From assembly GCA_018334775.1 (NCBI GenBank), contig JAGXLJ010000049.1, positions 1-7,606 of the forward strand: DNA of 7,606 bases, given 5' to 3'. Positions 5,352-7,606 of the stretch are shown here, one piece after another (positions within the stretch are counted from its first letter, which is position 1; the number at the start of each line of letters is the position of its first letter). A program made the translations under genes and the position numbers. The notes under the pieces are model-generated. The model was not told where the DNA came from. It saw only the letters and a program-made list of their open reading frames with translations, and did not search any database. The stretch is from Halodesulfurarchaeum sp. (GTDB taxonomy: Archaea; Halobacteriota; Halobacteria; Halobacteriales; Halobacteriaceae).

Positions 5352-7508
5352 TTACAGTTTCTTTGCGGCCAACGCTTGATTGGATCGCTTTTGGGATTGG
5401 TCGAGCCGATGGCCGATGGCCCGTTCAAGATCCTTCGGTAGGTCCTCGGCTGCTTCATCGAGCCGATTCTGCACACGTTCCAGACGCTCTATAACTGTAT
5501 CCAGATTTTGGTTGGCCTGTTTTTTGTTACCGTTGGCGGCATCATTGGCAGCACGCTGAGCCGCTTCTACGACAGCTTCCAAGGCCTCGGTGAGCCCCTG
5601 GATCGCATTGTTTTGGCCCCCCGACGTGCCACCGTTTGTGGTATCCCCGGTCTCATTTCCGGTGCCGGCCGCCTCGACCGCTGTGGCAGTTTCCCCGGCG
5701 ATATCCGCAAGATAATTCGAAAGTGATTCTTTCCCAGTTCGGGGTGCTTCCAGGCGGACGTAATTCTCAGTGGACGGATTGATCCGGTAGGCACCAACCT
5801 CACCTTCGGCGTCCCTCACCTCGGTTGTATACGCCCCTCCCCGGTGGACATACACTGCATCTGGACCATCGAGAGGAGCGTCATAAAGTCGGCCTGCAAA
5901 GTCGTCTTCAAGGACGAGGTCTGTCAGATCAGTTTCGCTTTCATTCGTCCCCACCTCTAGCTTCATGGCATTTTCCCGGGCCACGAGTGGGACGTTTCCC
6001 TCGGCGCCTGCACTCGTTGGCCCACTCCCATCCGTTGAAATTACAAGCGTTTCGCTATGTGGTTCAGCGCCCGGAGCGTTCACTGTCAGCCGATGTTCCC
6101 CGGACTGAACATCACGAACAACAGCGATTCCATTGAACGTTGGTACCGCTTCGGCGTTACTTTCCAGGAGTGCTATCGATTCCACGGAGAGGTCTCCAGT
6201 AGTGACTCCCTCCCCATCTGGGGCCTTGTCGGATGAAATCGCTTCAGTGACATTGGTGATGACAGTATTGACCGAGGCTGGTTCGGCGATGGCGCTATAC
6301 CTGTCAGCCAGAACCGCGCGGTGGTTGGAATCGGAAATATCTGCAGCAGGATCGTTGTATCGCGGTTGCTCCCACGGGACACCAGTGGTGGAGATGTGAC
6401 TTGCAATTGCGTCTTCAGCGAATGCTGGAATAGCAAATTCGAAGCTGAGCTGTGGCCCGGAAAAGTCAGTAATGTGTTCGAGTTCCCTGGTGGGTACGAG
6501 GTCGTATTCGACATCACCCACTTCCTCATCTCGACCGGCAGATTGGAAGACCACTCCAGTCGACCGGTCGGCGAGGTCTCCCGGTGGGGAGGTGAGGTCT
6601 GCGAAGGACCGAATCGTCAGCTCCTCTGCAACGAGGTCGTCCCGACTGACAGATGGCAGTTGGCCATGCTCGTAGAGCGGTTTGTCATCTAACTCGGGAA
6701 CAACGTAGGGAAGCCGTGATCCCTCGTCCCGTGGAAGGCCATACGCTAGGGGAATATTCGCGATATTCTCGATACTCTCTATCGCGCTGTTGGTTATGTC
6801 CGCGATCGTGCCATCAATCGGGAGCCGCTGGAATCTGTCCGCCACGTCGTTGACCGATAATGCGCTGGAGTGGGACCCGAGTTCCGAAAGTATTCGTGGC
6901 ACTTGCTGGGTTTCGGGGTCAAGAAACTCGTTGTTGGGGACACTACCGGAGTGTGAGCTGCCAACGTACAATTGTGGCTCCCCTGAGTCCGTATCGACGA
7001 ACACGTGAAGCACCTCCCAATCGTGCCAGTGAAAGTTGGTTGTGAATTGGTCGAACACTGAGTAGTACCAGAACTGCACGACTGCAAGTGGACTGTCTTC
7101 GTACTCCATCGCGTGGAAAAATACTGTGGGATCCGGTGGCGCATCAGATTCTTTCGAGCCCTCAGTATATCCATCAAGAGCTTCGAATCCATCTACAACT
7201 GTCTCTTCCCCGTTCGCCCTGGTGTAGGCACGAGGATCGGTAGGGAACCATTGTTCGTGCTCGTCAAAGTACAGAGTCGGCGCAAATTGCTCTGCAAGTT
7301 CCCGAGCACGCTCGTCGCTCATCTCCGTGGTGGCAGCGTCACTTTCATGGTCGAAAGTCGAACATCCAGCTATCGAGGTTGCACCTGCTACCGCCCCGAT
7401 AGTGGTGAGGAAGGAAAGTCGATTGATAGAGGTCAAATCATCCGCTGATACAGTACCTACTCCCGATGTTTGAGGGAATCGAGGTGATTCGGGAGGGTCG
7501 CTTTCCAT
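5352..7508 (-). CDS. Predicted lipoprotein with Vps62-like domain and helical C-terminal tail
   Basis: A large exported protein of 718 residues. Residues 28-49 form a signal region, INRLSFLTTIGAV then ATSIAGC, with lipid-anchored Cys at 49. It resembles a haloarchaeal Tat lipoprotein signal, but the twin Arg is Asn-Arg. Residues 66-188 match the Vps62/DUF946-like family, with FAPTLYFDEHEQWFPTDP at 75-92, VVQFWYYSVFD at 143-153, HWHDWEV at 160-166 and GSSHSG at 183-188; a likely late piece of that domain is GVPWEQPRYNDP at 376-387. A beta-type repeat resembling PEGA or carboxypeptidase-regulatory folds is possible at 456-492. A Gly/Thr/Asn linker (613-632) leads to an 86-residue, strongly charged alpha-helical or coiled-coil tail. 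The biochemical role of such domains in archaea is unknown. The N-terminus before the signal is long; a TTG at codon 25 would give a more usual signal peptide. No clear operon partner; an AT-rich stretch near 7551 may be its TATA box. Confidence 0.85.
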   Translation of the reverse strand: MESDPPESPRFPQTSGVGTVSADDLTSINRLSFLTTIGAVAGATSIAGCSTFDHESDAATTEMSDERARELAEQFAPTLYFDEHEQWFPTDPRAYTRANGEETVVDGFEALDGYTEGSKESDAPPDPTVFFHAMEYEDSPLAVVQFWYYSVFDQFTTNFHWHDWEVLHVFVDTDSGEPQLYVGSSHSGSVPNNEFLDPETQQVPRILSELGSHSSALSVNDVADRFQRLPIDGTIADITNSAIESIENIANIPLAYGLPRDEGSRLPYVVPELDDKPLYEHGQLPSVSRDDLVAEELTIRSFADLTSPPGDLADRSTGVVFQSAGRDEEVGDVEYDLVPTRELEHITDFSGPQLSFEFAIPAFAEDAIASHISTTGVPWEQPRYNDPAADISDSNHRAVLADRYSAIAEPASVNTVITNVTEAISSDKAPDGEGVTTGDLSVESIALLESNAEAVPTFNGIAVVRDVQSGEHRLTVNAPGAEPHSETLVISTDGSGPTSAGAEGNVPLVARENAMKLEVGTNESETDLTDLVLEDDFAGRLYDAPLDGPDAVYVHRGGAYTTEVRDAEGEVGAYRINPSTENYVRLEAPRTGKESLSNYLADIAGETATAVEAAGTGNETGDTTNGGTSGGQNNAIQGLTEALEAVVEAAQRAANDAANGNKKQANQNLDTVIERLERVQNRLDEAAEDLPKDLERAIGHRLDQSQKRSNQALAAKKL

Positions 7509-7606
7509 ACTGTTTAATTGAAGAGGCTACCAACACTTGCACTTTTGTGTTATTCGACTAAGGTGAGGAAAATCGCACACCATTACGGAAACGGTGATGA
7601 GGGTCA

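Noticed and set aside
5508..7448. Several plus-strand ORFs opposite the lipoprotein gene
   Set aside because: All lie antisense to one long intact frame with signal peptide and Vps62-like motifs; none has its own promoter or recognisable domain.
7509..7606. Imperfect inverted repeat CATTAC/GTGATG near the right edge
   Set aside because: It needs a mismatch, is short, and is too close to the edge for its context to be judged; no gene is visible in this stretch.

Overview
The window looks like chromosomal or accessory DNA from a halophilic archaeon (Halobacteria-type). The proteins are rich in Asp and Glu, one gene encodes a lipobox-bearing exported protein with a degenerate Tat-like signal, and promoters resemble the haloarchaeal TATA/BRE pattern with short or absent leaders. 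By eye the G+C content is moderate, lower than in most haloarchaea, and I cannot name the genus. All confident genes lie on the minus strand and read right to left.

Left half (1-3533): most of a cytoplasmic group 3b-type [NiFe] hydrogenase (sulfhydrogenase) operon in the order hydB-hydG-hydD-hydA, the order I recall for Pyrococcus furiosus. hydA, the Ni-Fe large subunit, runs off the left edge and is only partly present. The four genes are tightly coupled: stop and start codons overlap at every junction. A short unidentified ORF precedes hydB with the same kind of overlap. Electrons should pass between NAD(P)H at the FAD of HydG, the Fe-S clusters of HydG, HydB and HydD, and the Ni-Fe site of HydA. 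In a haloarchaeon this points to anaerobic hydrogen metabolism, either fermentative H2 release or H2 use. Two features differ from the Pyrococcus sequences as I remember them: HydD has Asp in place of the second proximal-cluster Cys, and HydB lacks a whole group of N-terminal cysteines.

Middle (3534-3800): an AT-rich intergenic region upstream of the operon. It holds a perfect 8-bp inverted repeat, a good plus-strand BRE/TATA match facing away from the operon, and only weak short ORFs.

Right half (3801-7606): a haloarchaeal multi-helix membrane protein of unknown function, a GtrA-family membrane protein preceded by what looks like a decayed gene, and a 718-residue predicted lipoprotein with a Vps62-like N-terminal domain and an alpha-helical C-terminal tail. 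None of these shows a clear functional link to the hydrogenase. No tRNA, rRNA, CRISPR array or transposase was seen.
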